Position numbers and translations under genes: made by a program | Origin: CAVVEQ01 sp963804865 | GTDB taxonomy: Bacteria > Chloroflexota > Anaerolineae > Anaerolineales > Anaerolineaceae | Assembly (NCBI GenBank): GCA_963804865.1 | Contig: CAWDSH010000001.1 | Location: 1,116,001-1,180,000 of the forward strand | Length of the DNA stretch: 64,000 nucleotides | Direction of reading: 5' to 3' | Notes under the pieces: model-generated | Database searches by the model: none | The model's input: the letters and a program-made list of their open reading frames with translations, nothing else | What the model was told of the DNA's origin: nothing | In this document: positions 34,634 through 45,241 of the stretch, piece by piece | Layout: each line of letters starts with the position of its first letter | Numbering within the stretch: position 1 is the first letter of the stretch

Positions 34634-37600
34634 TTAATTCAAAACCAGGTGCCCATCAAAAGATAGATCCGGGTCTACCAAGCCGCCGAAGTAATCATTG
34701 CCGAAGTAGTTGACGCCGGTCAGGTAAAGCGTATGGGTAGCACCAGTAGTTGCCACAATCCCGGAAGCTCCATTGGCATTGACGGCACTGTTCTTGATGG
34801 TGATATCGTACCCGGTGGCGCTTAGGTAAACGCCTGAATAATTCGCTGCGGTCCCATTGAAAAGCGCCACCATCCCGGTGATGTTGATGGCTCCGCCGGA
34901 AATGGCATATATGCCATTTTCATTGTTTTGTTTGAGGGTGGCATTGCTGATGTTGATCGCGCTTCCGGTATCGCTGGTCAAATTCATTCCATAACCCAGG
35001 TTATAGGACGAAGTGATATTTTCCAGCGTGATCGTACCTTTGGATAGAATGGATAACCCGTGCCAACTGTTGTTAATGAAAATGTTGGTCCCACTGATTT
35101 TGACCGAAGGTGTTCCGGTGATAGTCCCTGTCAAATTGTCAATGTATACGCCATCCCAACCATTATTGCTTGCGGTGATAGAGGTCAGCAAAACTGGACC
35201 GTGGGATGCCACAGATAAACCATTTCCGGATGAAGTAGTCCCATTAAAGAATGAGCTGGTGATGGTCACGCCTTTAGTACCACTGGTATCCCCAGTATTG
35301 TTGATCCACATTCCATTACCATCGTTGGAATCGATCTTACTACTGCTGATGCTCACTGCCCCGTTGCTTGTCAATCTCACGCCCATATCGAGGTTGTTAT
35401 ATACATTGCACTTGCTTAGAGAGATATTTGCAGTGCCATTGGTATTATCAACACTAATCCCATAAATGTCATTCAAGTAAGCCGATACACCTATGACAGT
35501 TACAGCGCCAGCTGAAGTTATACCAAGTCCCTCTTGGCTGTTTCCATGAAAACTGCTGGTTCCCATCGAGCTGAACACGTCCACCTTACCGGTACCAGTG
35601 TGATTATCTAGCTGTGCCCCTGAATAACCTGAGGTTTCATTATTGTCGTAGGATTGAACCGCGTTCAATGTGATCGCTCCCCTAGATTGGACATAAAGTC
35701 CATATCCGTCATTTTGATTTGCTTTAGTCTTGGTTATGGTCACATAACCCGTTCCTGTACGGTTATCCAGGTCAATTCCAATTCCTGTCGATGCGCCAAA
35801 TCCGTTATCATACGCAACGATGGATGAGAGGGTCAGGTTCCCTGCAGAAATCATATACACACCATCCCGTCCGTTCTGGCTGATCGTCCCTGAGGAATAG
35901 GAAATGGACGAAGTGCTCCCGGATTCGTCATTATCCACCCGGATACCGTAGCCCAGATTCATCGCTGCACTCACCTTGCTTAAAGTAACTGTGCCTTTGG
36001 TATGAACATACAGACCATTCGTGTCATTTTGATCGAATGTATTTGCACCGTAAGAACTGAGCACACTCACCCCACCGGCATAAGCGGCGTTATCCAGGTA
36101 AGCTCCATATCCACCGGAACCGGTTACAGTTTCAAGTGAAATGATCTTATTAAGCGTGATCTGCCCATTGGCGACCACATGCAGGTTATCACCATCGTTA
36201 TAATTAAAGCTTACTTTACTAATTGCCACCGCCATGGGGGTGGTACTGGTGTGGTTGTCAATCGAAGCACCCATACCACCGTTATTCTCAACCGAACCAC
36301 CAGTCCAGGTGACCTTCCCATTGGTTAATATCGTAATCCCGTTTCCATTCGAATTGTCAATGAAATTGCTGTCGGTGATGGAGATATTTCCAGTGCCGGT
36401 AGTATTGTTGAGGTAGGCACCATCCGTCCAGGACAAATTGGATTCCACATCTACCTTCTGCAGGGTGATCGTTCCGTCTGAAAATAGGCGAAGCCCCATT
36501 TCACTGTTATCTGAGAATTCATTCCGTCCATAACTGCCAAAAATGGAAATGCCAGCGTTCTTGCTGCTTAATGTATTATCGATATACACGCCATAACCAG
36601 GGTTATTCTGGCTGGACACGACACTGTTCAACGTAACCACACCCTTGGAATAGATACTAATCCCTATCCCCGGTTGGTTCGTGATCTGTGAACGAGTCAT
36701 GGAAACCGTCGTTTCGAGGGTTGGGGATGCCTGGTTATCGAGATAAATTGCACTTCCGCCAAGGTTGGTGCCGTTTGAATCAGAGGTCACATCACTGATG
36801 GAAACCTTGCCGTTGACCGTAATATAGAGAGCGGAAGCCCAATTGCTTTCAAATTCGCCGCCCGTTATCGTCACTCCTCCCAGTCCTATATCGGTGACCC
36901 AAATACCGTGATACTGATTTGAACTGGCGGTGACCTTGCTGATCGTTACAGGCCCAGATGTCATGATCCTAAGTCCGGTCGCCTGGTTGTTGCTGAACTC
37001 ATTCGCACCGTAGCTACTTAGAATGGAGACACCTCCAGTTCCGGTTGATAATTCAGCTCCATAAGATCCACCTCCATTGAAGGTCGCACTCACATTATTC
37101 AAAGTGATCAGACCATTTGAGTAAATAGCTAATCCCACGGAGGTGTTGTTGGAGAATGAAGATCTCGTTACGAGCACCTTTTTAATCACTCCTGTTGCGC
37201 TGTTGGTAAGAAATGCACCGCTTGATGGGGAAATGATTCCATTGCTTGCAATTTGGATATCATCTACAGAAATGTTCCCAACCGATGAAACAACCAACCC
37301 CATGCTGCCATTCAAGTAAGAATACTGGTGCTTGATCATCACGTCCATATCGGTATGGACGTAAACCCCATCTCCATAAGCGTTGTTCGCAGCAGAAAGG
37401 GAAACCAGTGATACTTTCCCTTTAGCCATGATGTATAGTCCTGTTCCGTCGTTATAGTTGAACATGTTGGTTCCTTTGGTCGCCAAAAGACTGACCGAGC
37501 CGGAACCAGAGGTCGCTTGAATTTCCAATCCCCTTGGATCACCTATCACACTCGAATTATTACTGGCCGAGATCCCGTTCAGGATCACGCTGCCTTTTGT

Positions 37601-39610
37601 GCCAATGATCAGTCCCCCGGCAGTATTTTGCTCAAATTTTGACGCATAGATCGTTACTGACTTCGCGCTGGCTGCGGTCGAGTTGTCGATATTTGCTCCA
37701 TAGGAAGGGGTTCCTAAACCATTCTGATTCGCATAGACGCTATCCAGGGTAATCGCACCATTCGTTCGAAGGTACAATCCGGTGGATTGGTTTCGCTCAA
37801 TGGTAAAGTTCTTTACAGTCACCCCACCCGTTCCGGTGATATTCTCAATGGAAATTCCAAGTCCATTGGCTGCAAGACCGTTGTCACTGATTCCACTAAT
37901 ACCCTTGACCTTACCACTCAATGAGACATTGCCTTTGCCTGTAATCTTGATCCCGTAGCCATCATTTTGGGTGAATGTACTGTCTCCCAGTGTGCTTGTC
38001 AGCGTGACCGAACCGTTGCCAAAGCTCGCATCGATCTCCATACCGTGGATACCGCTGTTGGGAGTAGCAGCTATCGCATTTCCATATGCTGAAATGGTGT
38101 TGAGGGTTACAGACCCTTTGGTTATGATCTTCAAACCAACCCAGTAGTTTGTATCAAAGGTCCCTTGCGTAATGCTGACGGTTGCCGGACTGATCGGTTG
38201 CGAATTATTCAGCCAGGCACCACCGGCCATCGAATAATCGCCGACACCATTGTAATAGCCATTATTGTTCGCCATCACGTTGTTCAGCGTGATTGTACCT
38301 TTGCCATAGATCGATAAGCCAGCTAAATGAGCTGTGAGCATACTCACTTGTTGATTATGTTGAAAAGTTGCGTTTGTGATAATCACCGCGCCTGTACCAG
38401 CCATATCACAGACAACAAGATCACCACAAGTGTCAATCTTGGATCCGAATCGCCAGTTGCGTTCTGCGACGATGTTCTTCATACTTACAGATCCCTCGAT
38501 AGTAATGTCCGCACCATCCTCATGATTATTATTAAGATACACATTCTCCATAGATATGGATCCCAGTGAACCGCCAGAAACATTCACCCCGTCCAGTGCA
38601 TTATCGTGAAAATTACTGTTCTTGATCACCAGTGATTTACCGGTTGAAATCGTTACACCTGTGGTGGTGTTGCGAGAAGCTGAAATATTATTCAGAACGA
38701 TGGCACCTTTTGTAATGATCGTAAGCGCTGAACTTGCTGTTCCGTTGTTGTCATCAAAGGTCGCATTGGTGATGGTGACGCCTGCCGTACCGGAGAGGTG
38801 TTCCAGGTAGGCAGCATTCTCGCCATTGCCTGAGGAATCCACCCGGGAAAGCGTGATCGCGCCTGTCTGCACAATGCGGATACCAACAGCACCAACACTG
38901 GCATTGGGGTTGGTCACCACCATGTCCTGAATTGTCATCGCACCTGAATTATCAAAAAACGAAACCACTTGACCAGGCATATCGGCGGTGATATTGAAGC
39001 CGCTGAGCAGGAATGCTCCGGGCATGTCACCGACCATAATCGTGCTGTTGGTCAGGATAGCATCCGGCAGGTTGGTGGTCGGGGAAAGCGAACCAATCAA
39101 TCCTTTCAGCTTCACCAGATTGGCATTTGAACCAGCTATCGTGATATCTTCGTTGGTATATGCACCCGCTTCCACATAAATTTTTCCATCAGTGGGCACT
39201 GCTGTGGCATTGATCATGATATATGTGATAGTGGCCTGGATGGGATTTGCATCTTCCATACAATAAGGATCACCCGGGTATTGAATAGCACATTGGCCTA
39301 GATCTAAAAAACGATAAGTAATCGCGCCCACCTTCCACCAAGGGTCACCGCTCGCCAGGACCTCTGCGGCTTCCTCGCTGGCGAGGGGCAGCATTTCCCC
39401 TTCCTCGCTGGTCGCGACAAGCTCGACAAGTGCTTGTTCCTCCACCGGCGCCTCCTCGGAATGTATCTCCTCAACCGGAACTTCTTCCGGAGCCGGCTCC
39501 ACCGGCGCTTCATCCTGCGCGAAAACCGGCGCAGTTAAGAAAAGAACTGCCATGAAAGCGAGCATCGCTGCCATGGGCAGCCAAGTATAGATAACGCGTT
39601 TCTTGAACAT
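34634..39610 (-). CDS. Giant secreted right-handed beta-helix repeat protein
   Basis: 1658 residues from ATG 39610, with CGGAGGT five bases ahead (a longer frame to 39646 lacks one). Signal peptide: FKKR, then a hydrophobic run ending APVFA-QD. An acidic, Glu/Pro-rich linker of about 50 residues follows. From about residue 130 the protein is made of repeats of roughly 65-72 residues with the pattern N-x3-G-L-x-I-x-T-x-G-x-I-T-L-x2-V, then G-x2-L-D-N and V-T-I-T-x-S. This is the pectate-lyase-like beta-helix signature. No LPXTG motif, membrane helix or autotransporter barrel is at the end (HLVLN), so it should be released or held by other means. Adhesin or glycan-binding/processing are possible roles. 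The sister gene lies directly upstream. Confidence 0.85.
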   Translation of the reverse strand: MFKKRVIYTWLPMAAMLAFMAVLFLTAPVFAQDEAPVEPAPEEVPVEEIHSEEAPVEEQALVELVATSEEGEMLPLASEEAAEVLASGDPWWKVGAITYRFLDLGQCAIQYPGDPYCMEDANPIQATITYIMINATAVPTDGKIYVEAGAYTNEDITIAGSNANLVKLKGLIGSLSPTTNLPDAILTNSTIMVGDMPGAFLLSGFNITADMPGQVVSFFDNSGAMTIQDMVVTNPNASVGAVGIRIVQTGAITLSRVDSSGNGENAAYLEHLSGTAGVTITNATFDDNNGTASSALTIITKGAIVLNNISASRNTTTGVTISTGKSLVIKNSNFHDNALDGVNVSGGSLGSISMENVYLNNNHEDGADITIEGSVSMKNIVAERNWRFGSKIDTCGDLVVCDMAGTGAVIITNATFQHNQQVSMLTAHLAGLSIYGKGTITLNNVMANNNGYYNGVGDYSMAGGAWLNNSQPISPATVSITQGTFDTNYWVGLKIITKGSVTLNTISAYGNAIAATPNSGIHGMEIDASFGNGSVTLTSTLGDSTFTQNDGYGIKITGKGNVSLSGKVKGISGISDNGLAANGLGISIENITGTGGVTVKNFTIERNQSTGLYLRTNGAITLDSVYANQNGLGTPSYGANIDNSTAASAKSVTIYASKFEQNTAGGLIIGTKGSVILNGISASNNSSVIGDPRGLEIQATSGSGSVSLLATKGTNMFNYNDGTGLYIMAKGKVSLVSLSAANNAYGDGVYVHTDMDVMIKHQYSYLNGSMGLVVSSVGNISVDDIQIASNGIISPSSGAFLTNSATGVIKKVLVTRSSFSNNTSVGLAIYSNGLITLNNVSATFNGGGSYGAELSTGTGGVSILSSYGANEFSNNQATGLRIMTSGPVTISKVTASSNQYHGIWVTDIGLGGVTITGGEFESNWASALYITVNGKVSISDVTSDSNGTNLGGSAIYLDNQASPTLETTVSMTRSQITNQPGIGISIYSKGVVTLNSVVSSQNNPGYGVYIDNTLSSKNAGISIFGSYGRNEFSDNSEMGLRLFSDGTITLQKVDVESNLSWTDGAYLNNTTGTGNISITDSNFIDNSNGNGITILTNGKVTWTGGSVENNGGMGASIDNHTSTTPMAVAISKVSFNYNDGDNLHVVANGQITLNKIISLETVTGSGGYGAYLDNAAYAGGVSVLSSYGANTFDQNDTNGLYVHTKGTVTLSKVSAAMNLGYGIRVDNDESGSTSSISYSSGTISQNGRDGVYMISAGNLTLSSIVAYDNGFGASTGIGIDLDNRTGTGYVTITKTKANQNDGYGLYVQSRGAITLNAVQSYDNNETSGYSGAQLDNHTGTGKVDVFSSMGTSSFHGNSQEGLGITSAGAVTVIGVSAYLNDIYGISVDNTNGTANISLSKCNVYNNLDMGVRLTSNGAVSISSSKIDSNDGNGMWINNTGDTSGTKGVTITSSFFNGTTSSGNGLSVASHGPVLLTSITASNNGWDGVYIDNLTGTITGTPSVKISGTNIFINNSWHGLSILSKGTITLENITSSYNLGYGMNLTSDTGSAINISNATLKQNNENGIYAISGGAINITGMVALFNGTAANYSGVYLSATGYDITIKNSAVNANGASGIVATTGATHTLYLTGVNYFGNDYFGGLVDPDLSFDGHLVLN

Positions 39611-39725
39611 GGGTAACCTCCGTATGATCACATCCCTGCCTGACAAGAAAACAGCACATGATTTTTATTAGATTGATCGACCAGACGCAACTCAACTCCA
39701 CCTGTAACAGGCGCCTGATATTCTT

Positions 39726-39754
39726 ATTGTAGCGAGTTTGAGGTGGCATTACAA
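39726..39754 (-). promoter_or_regulatory. Candidate promoter of the giant beta-helix gene
   Basis: Minus strand TTGTAA (39754-39749), 17 bases, TACAAT (39731-39726). The leader would be about 110 bases. The sister gene has the same layout (TTGAAA, 17, TACAAT) with TATCAGG just after each -10, suggesting duplicated control regions. Confidence 0.5.
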
Positions 39755-39799
39755 CAGGTTTCTTTGAGCGGATGGTAATTGTAAGGAGGAAAAAAAGTG

Positions 39800-39823
39800 A
39801 GGGGCACGGCGTGCCGTGCCCCT
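39800..39823. repeat. GC-rich palindrome (REP-like)
   Basis: AGGGGCACGGC-GT-GCCGTGCCCCT, perfect 11-base arms with a 2-base loop, followed by TAC. Palindromes of this GGGGCACGGC(A/G)TGCCGTGCCCC type are dispersed in many genomes (recalled, not searched). It lies between the two beta-helix genes. Confidence 0.7.
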
Positions 39824-39844
39824 ACGAAAAACAACCATAATGAA

Positions 39845-39870
39845 ACAGGGCAGCCTAGCGGCTGCCCTGT
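39845..39870 (-). terminator. Hairpin after the second beta-helix gene
   Basis: ACAGGGCAGCC, TAGC loop, GGCTGCCCTGT gives an 11-base-pair stem 20 bases downstream of the stop at 39891. On the minus strand it is followed by TTTCATTAT, a weak T run. Confidence 0.65.
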
Positions 39871-39890
39871 CTGGATCAAATCATCAATAT

Positions 39891-42800
39891 CTATTGCAGT
39901 ATCAATGTGCCGCTATAGACCAGGTCCGCGATTGAGAGATTGGAAGGATACCCATTGCCTGCATAAAGAGAATTCTTGATGGTGACAATGCCTGTACCGG
40001 TGAGAGCCTCAATGCCATTCCCGCCGTTGCCAAATGAAATGCCATTTGTGATGGTGATGTTATGCCCCGGGGTGCTGAGGTGCATGCCATCAAAACCACC
40101 GCTGCTGCCGTTCAGGATTGCTGTTACACCCGTCAGGATGATATTACCGCCTGCCTCAGCCATGATGCCCGTCTGCCCATTGTTCTTGAGCGTGGCGTTG
40201 GTGATGGTGATTGCCCCGTCCGTATCCAGATAGAGGCCTTCATAAGAGTTCCCGTTCGCGGTGATATTACTCGCAGTGATGGCTCCAACCGCGTTAATTT
40301 GCAAACCGGCAAATTGGTTGTCACTGAAGATATTGGTGCCGCTGATGGTCACCGTCCCGGTGGAGAAGGATGAAGCATTGATAAACACACCATTCGTTTG
40401 AGTCCCGCTGGCAGTCACCGTGTTCAGCACGACCGCCGCGGATGCCGTGATCGACAACCCATCTCCTCCAAGCGATACACCATAGCTGAAGTTGCTCCTG
40501 GTGACCGTTATCGCCTTGGTGTGGGTCAGGTCGTACTGGTTATCGAGATTTACGTTGCTATAGCCGTTGCTTTGCGCAGTGATATTGGTAAGCGTGATCG
40601 CGCCAGTGGATGAAATGCTTAAACCACTCCCATTGGAATTCTGCCTGAAGGTGGAATTGCTCACCGTGACACCGGGATTGCCAGATGGCGCCAGGCTGTT
40701 ATTGATGATCGCGCCTGAAGAGCTGCTGCTACCTGACGCTTCCAACCCGGTGACCGTCACCGTCCCATGGGTTGAAATATAGAGATTTTCGCTATTGTTG
40801 TTGATCGTATTTGCACCGTAAGTGCTCAGGATGGAGACATATCCGGTTCCCGTGGAATTATCCAGCACCACACCATCTGCTCCCGCGTTTCCATGATTGG
40901 AAGAGCTGATCTTGTTGACCAGGATGTTGCCATTGGTATAAACAAACAGGCCGTTACCATTGCCATTATCGAAATTACACTTGTAAATGGTCACGTTCTT
41001 GATCACCAGGGGATCATCGTTGTTAACCAGCGATGCATTGTAGTAGGAAGTGCTGCTGCCATTGCTGTTGGCGGTCACGCTGGTCAGGGTTATATTCCCC
41101 AGGCTCAAAATAGTCAAACCGTTTCGACTTGAGTTAGCGTTGATCGTCGCGTTGGTGATGACTACGTCCTGTTTTCCAGCTTTGTTGTTAATATCGATCC
41201 CCCGTTGGTCGTTACCACTGGCTTCGAGGTTCGAGAGACTGACCTTCCCCTTGGTATCAATACTGAGTCCATAGAGGTTGTTTTGACCATTGAACTGGTT
41301 GCCGCTGCCTGTAACTGTCACGCCGCCGCTGTAATCGGAATTATCCAGCCATGCTCCATAATCCGAGTGAGCATCATGCTGGTTGTAAATCTTCACCCCG
41401 CTCAGCGTGATCGCCCCGGTGGCGCGAACTTCTAGACCATTACCGTTATTTGCATGGATTGAAACATTGGTGATCGTCACCGTTTTAGTCGGCGTCAGTG
41501 GATCAGGAATTGCCGGTTGGTTGTTGATCAAGACCGCTGGTGAGCCGGCGGTCAAGTTATAAGCGTTGTCCTCCACATTACCGCCAGTCCAGATGACTTT
41601 GCCCAGCGTGATGATCTGCACGCCGCTGCCGTAGACATTCTGTTCAAAGTTAACATTCGTCAGGGTCACATCCGCGAAGCCGCTATCATTATCCAGAAGA
41701 GCACCGTGGATGGCTGGGCCACTCCCGGAGCCAGTCTGTCCGTTATATCTCACATCCAGCCTGGTAAGGACGATGGCACCTTTGGTTTGGATGATCAACC
41801 CTTCCAGGCCGTTGTATTCCGTTACATTAGCACCCAGCGTACCGAGGATGCTCACCCCGCCGGACCCGGTTTCATTAGCCAGTTCCATGCCGATCCCATC
41901 GTTATGATCCGCAGTGACTGCGTTCAGGGTGATACTGCCCTTTGCCCAAACGAGCAAACCGGTTGCCGATGAATTCCGGATTTCCACTTTCGATAGCGTG
42001 ACCGTCGGAACTGCCGTTGTTGAGGGCAGGGATTGGATTTCCACATTTGGTGATGTGCCCGAGACATTGTTGAAGCTTCCGATGGTCAATTTGACAGCAC
42101 CGTTCGTATGAACGATCAGGTTTTGATCATCATTCGAATAGACGTTCAAGCTGGTCAACGTTACGCCGCCAGTCTTGCCGGGATAATCGTTCTTGATGAT
42201 CACCCCCGCCACGTCATTGCTGTAAGCCATCACGTATGAAAGTGAGACTGCCCCATTGGAAAGGATGCGCAGCCCCGGCATGCTGCCGCTGGTAAAGTGA
42301 TCCGAAAAAACGTTGATGTTAACGACCTTGGTCATGGTCACGCCCGCGGTTGTGCCGCTGGTGTTGTTGAAGAGCGCTCCAGCCGCATCGGGGGTGGCGG
42401 AAGCGTTGCCGTTGTTATAAGCGGCGATCGATTTGAGGGTGATGGCGCCATCGCTGAGCACCCAGAAACCCAGGTCTTTATTGTCGTAACCAACAAAGTT
42501 GGTAATGGTCACGGTTTTGGGAGTCGAGGCCAACCTGTTATCGATGCGTACGCCATATCCTGCCGTACCGCCATTCCCATTACTACTCCCGTAGCCGGTG
42601 GAGAGGGATACATTCCCAGCGGATAGGATCTCGAATCCATCCTCGCGGTTGGTTTGAGAATTGACTTTGCTCAGCGCGACATCGCCGGTTCCGCTGGAAT
42701 TATCAATAAACAAGCCATCACCACCAGCATTATAGTAAAAATCCGCATCTGCCAGGCTGACTTTGCCCTTGGCCAGGATCTGCAGCCCGAAAAGATCATT

Positions 42801-45001
42801 TTGGTTGAATTGGTTTTTCTCCCCCAGGCTCAACCCCAAGGTGTTTTGCAAGGTTACGGTGCCTGATCCATAAGCCGCGTTAATGTAAGCGCCGTAGGGA
42901 TTGCTGCTGCCGCTCTGCTGAGACCGAACGCGGATAAAATCCATCAGCACATTTGATTTCGTATAGACGGTCAACCCGTCGATGGTAGTTGGAATAGAGA
43001 TTCCAGGTTTTTTAAGGGTAACCGCACCGGCAGGGGTGGCGGGATCACCGATGTGCAGCGCTGTCCCAGCGTAAAGCTATCGCCGTTGTATTGAAGCTCG
43101 GCGGTGTCCAATGTTACGCTGCCGTTGGTGAGGACCTCAACTCCGGAATTGCGGTTGTAATCCGCGTATATTTTCTTCAGGGTCACTGCACCAGAACCGG
43201 CAAGGTTATTGATGTAAACGCCCATGCCTTCGGCATAGGGTATGGTTTCAGCATAAAAGCCGTTGTAACTGGCATCCAGGTTGGTCAGGCTGACGGTTCC
43301 CTTCGCGACGATGTGAATGCCATCCCCATCGTTATAGTTGAATGAACTACTGCCCAGCGTATCACTCAAGGTCACCGTACCGGCGCCCAGAGCCGCGTCA
43401 ATATAGACGCCATGGTGATTGGGATCGGCTGCAGTGAAAATAGAATTGTTAGTAGCGGAAAGATAGTTCATCGAAACGCTGCCCCGGGTGCGAATATAAA
43501 GACCTGTGGCAGTATTTGAATTAAATACACCTTTTGTGATGGAAACATTCTTAGCTGAAGGAGCGTCTGCATTGTAGAGGTATACGCCGTAAGTCAGCGC
43601 TTTATCGATTGGACTGTTGTAATATCCGGAATACGTCACATTCACATCCGATAAAGTTACCGCGCCTTTTGCCCAGACGTACAAACTGGCATCGTAATCG
43701 ACCGGGTAGCTGGTGCTGGAATGGTTGGAATAAAAAGTGCTGCCCGTGACGGTCACGTTGCCGTTGCCCAAGCGCTGTGCAGGCTGTGCCGGGCGTGCCC
43801 CCGGGGACGCAAGTGTTGATATAAACACCGCTCCGCTGGTTGTATTCCACCGTTAGATTCTTCAGGGTCACATCGCCCGCCAGGGTGATGTTCATGCCGT
43901 CTTTCCGGTTGCTTGAGAACGCGCTGTTCTCGATCCAGACCAACCCAGCTGAGCCCGCTTCAACGACCAGGGCGCTGTTGGCCGCATTGCCGTTCTGGCT
44001 GATGATAGAGTTCTTGACCGTTAGTGATTTCGTCGTTGTGGCGGATACGCCTTTCTGGTAGTTTTGAACGATCGAGAGGTTATTCAGCAGGACAACACCT
44101 TTTGAATTAATGGTCAAGCCTGTCCCTGTCCCGCTGCTGCCGTTCCATTCGAACGAGCTGTTGGTGATGGTGATGCCTGCCGTGCCGGCATCGTTATCCA
44201 GCACAGCGCCATTGACCAGGTTATTGGAAACATTCACGCGATTAAGGGTGATCGCCCCGGTTTGCTCCATGCGCAGCCCGGTGCTGGCTGTCCCGCCTGT
44301 GTTGGTGATGACCATGTCCTGCAGGGTCATCGCGCCGCTGTTGTTTAGAAATTCGACCAGCGCGACATTGGGGAAAAAGCCAACTACGCTCAACCCACTC
44401 ATGGTGAAAGCCGTGGTCTTGTTGTAAATGCTGATCTTGTTGTTCAAGAACACATCCGGCATCATTGCAGCATCCAAATGTCCCTGCAGCCCTTTAAGCT
44501 TGTTAACATTCACGTTGCTGCCATCCAGGTCGATTGGCATGCCGTTGTAAGTGCCAGTTATCGACATGGATCAGCCCATCCGTGGGGATGGTGGCATTAT
44601 CCCGCAACCCAGTCAATGGCTGCCTGGATGGGATTGGCACAGGGAGTAACTTGGAGCTGATAGGGTCGCAGTCAGCCCGTTGTGAATTGGTATTCCACGG
44701 TTCCCACCTTGAACCAAGGATCCGCTTCCGCCAGGATCTGGGCAGCTTCCTCGCTGGCGAGTGAGATAGCTTCGCCGCTCTCATTTTCCACCGCCAGCGC
44801 GACGCCCTCCGGCAGCTCAGTCCCGGCAACTTCAACCTGGATTTCCTCAGCTGGAGGTGCTTCTTCCAAAGGTACTTCTTCAGGTGCCGGCTCAACAGGC
44901 GCTTCGTCCTGCGCAAAGACCGGCGCGGCCAGGAAAGCGACCGCGATTAACGCCAAAATTGCCGCCATGGGCAGCCAGCTGGTAACGCGTTTATTCAACA
45001 T
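39891..45001 (-). pseudogene. Second giant secreted beta-helix repeat protein, frame broken at five or more places
   Basis: Starts at ATG 45001 with GGAGGAG five bases ahead; the signal peptide ends APVFA-QD and the acidic linker mirrors the sister protein. The frame is lost near 44675, 44600, 44560, 43790 and between 43060 and 42970, then is open from 42974 to 39891 (1027 codons). Conceptually joined it would be about 1700 residues, the same size as the sister at 34634-39610. Typical repeats: GLQILAKGKVSLADAD, GVYINNLAGSGAVTL, GLSIDTKGKVSLSNLEA. The open 3 kb without a stop and conserved repeats on each side of every break favour sequence error over decay. Ends SGTLILQ without an anchor. Confidence 0.75.
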
Positions 45002-45128
45002 TGTTCTCCTCCAATAGATATAATGGGCATGATCTTTTTGTGATGACGGATTGGTGAACGCTTATTCAATTGTCATAAACTACTTGCCAGGCAACAGAAG
45101 AATCCACCACTTGTTAGCCTGATACATC

Positions 45129-45157
45129 ATTGTATATGATTTTCATTTCAATTTCAA
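45129..45157 (-). promoter_or_regulatory. Promoter of the second beta-helix gene
   Basis: Minus strand TTGAAA (45157-45152), 17-base spacer, TACAAT (45134-45129). Leader about 120 bases to the ATG at 45001. Confidence 0.6.
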
Positions 45158-45207
45158 CATTTTTTGAGGTGAGCGTAGGTTAATTGTAAGGAGAACGGGT
45201 GATCCCT

Positions 45208-45235
45208 TGGATATGCGGTATTCCATGCTATAGTA
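45208..45235 (+). promoter_or_regulatory. Candidate promoter giving a leaderless methyltransferase mRNA
   Basis: TTGGAT (45208-45213), 16 bases, TATAGT (45230-45235). The expected start of transcription falls on or next to the ATG at 45242, and no ribosome site is present in front of that ATG. Confidence 0.45.
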
Positions 45236-45241
45236 TTCCCG

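Noticed and set aside
34634..45001. Possible autotransporter or polymorphic toxin
   Set aside because: No C-terminal barrel, toxin domain or immunity gene is visible; only signal peptide and beta-helix repeats.
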